Shown: positions 48,758-48,768 of the stretch, piece after piece
Position numbering within the stretch: position 1 is the first letter of the stretch
How the letters are laid out: each line of letters begins with the position of its first letter
Assembly: GCA_903851465.1 (NCBI GenBank)
Contig: CAINOI010000032.1
Coordinates: 1 to 48,768, forward strand
DNA: 48,768 bases
Source of the DNA: an uncultured Bacteroidota bacterium
GTDB taxonomy: Bacteria > Bacteroidota > Bacteroidia > Chitinophagales > Chitinophagaceae
Reading direction: 5' to 3'
The notes under the pieces: generated by a model
Told to the model about the DNA's origin: nothing
The model's database searches: none
Seen by the model: the letters and a program-made list of their open reading frames with translations, nothing else
Position numbers and translations under genes: made by a program

Positions 48758-48768
48758 TTTAAGTCTGC

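Noticed and set aside
1..48768. CRISPR array, insertion sequence, prophage or integron
   Set aside because: No regularly spaced repeats, transposase, integrase or phage genes; the gene content is housekeeping throughout.

Overview
The window looks like chromosomal housekeeping DNA of a low-GC member of the Bacteroidota, most likely a Chitinophagaceae-like bacterium. This rests on two GH3-family proteins, the DUF5690-type membrane protein, a TlpA-like thioredoxin lipoprotein-type protein, SusCD-free but typical Bacteroidota gene neighbourhoods (lptB-GH3, tandem rhomboid genes plus an EEP hydrolase), and above all many copies of the Bacteroidota sigma-factor -7 box TAnnTTTG directly in front of genes. 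The species assignment is inference; no rRNA is present. Genes are packed tightly (the only gap above 300 bases is 42562-42999), and I see no tRNA, rRNA, CRISPR, insertion sequence, phage or plasmid gene.

Layout. 1-5895 (+): recA with its terminator, a glycerolipid acyltransferase, mgsA, then uvrB-pnuC-ribosylnicotinamide kinase. 5989-9543 (-): a GH3 protein overlapping a LysE exporter, a secreted unknown protein, and mtgA. 9624-18235 mostly (+): an inositol monophosphatase-family protein and thiL; recX (-) divergent from dnaN; a sterol-desaturase-like membrane hydroxylase, kdsB, a sugar porter, a KdnB-like Kdo 8-oxidase and an SGNH hydrolase. 18264-25227 (-): Nfu, UvrD/PcrA helicase, an OmpA-family lipoprotein, and a glycosyltransferase-mnmH-acyltransferase operon. 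25281-28020 (+, with msrB on -): a small unknown protein, a DUF5690 membrane protein, and adk. 28087-31203 (-): fabG, then lptB followed by a second GH3 gene. 31283-40598 mostly (+): metF; a TlpA-like thioredoxin protein (-); an rlmD-rhomboid-pseudorhomboid-EEP hydrolase operon; cysS; divergent MerC-like and SCO genes. 40640-45153: a nucleotide-sugar-type epimerase/dehydratase, lpxD (-), a candidate small RNA or attenuator, an RluE-type pseudouridine synthase, and lysS. 45261-48757 (-): an HxlR regulator, then gmk, an SDR oxidoreductase and an AbgB-like amidohydrolase.

Themes. Outer-membrane and lipopolysaccharide biogenesis recurs: kdsB, kdnB, lpxD, lptB, mtgA, the acyltransferases, OmpA and the glycosyltransferase. 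DNA repair is the second theme: recA, recX, uvrB and uvrD. The remainder is translation (cysS, lysS, mnmH, rlmD, rluE) and cofactor or redox metabolism (pnuC/nrk, thiL, metF, nfu, msrB, SCO).

The most interesting points are: (1) a rhomboid protease gene immediately followed by a rhomboid-like gene that has lost the catalytic Ser and both His residues; (2) a GH3 acyl-acid amido synthetase-like gene overlapping a LysE exporter by 7 bp, and a second GH3 copy 3 bp behind lptB; (3) a cluster suggesting an 8-amino-Kdo modification; (4) a stand-alone hairpin-plus-terminator transcript candidate at 42898-42974; and (5) a repeated arrangement in which the -7 box ends only 4-7 bases before the start codon, implying leaderless or nearly leaderless mRNAs for about seven genes.
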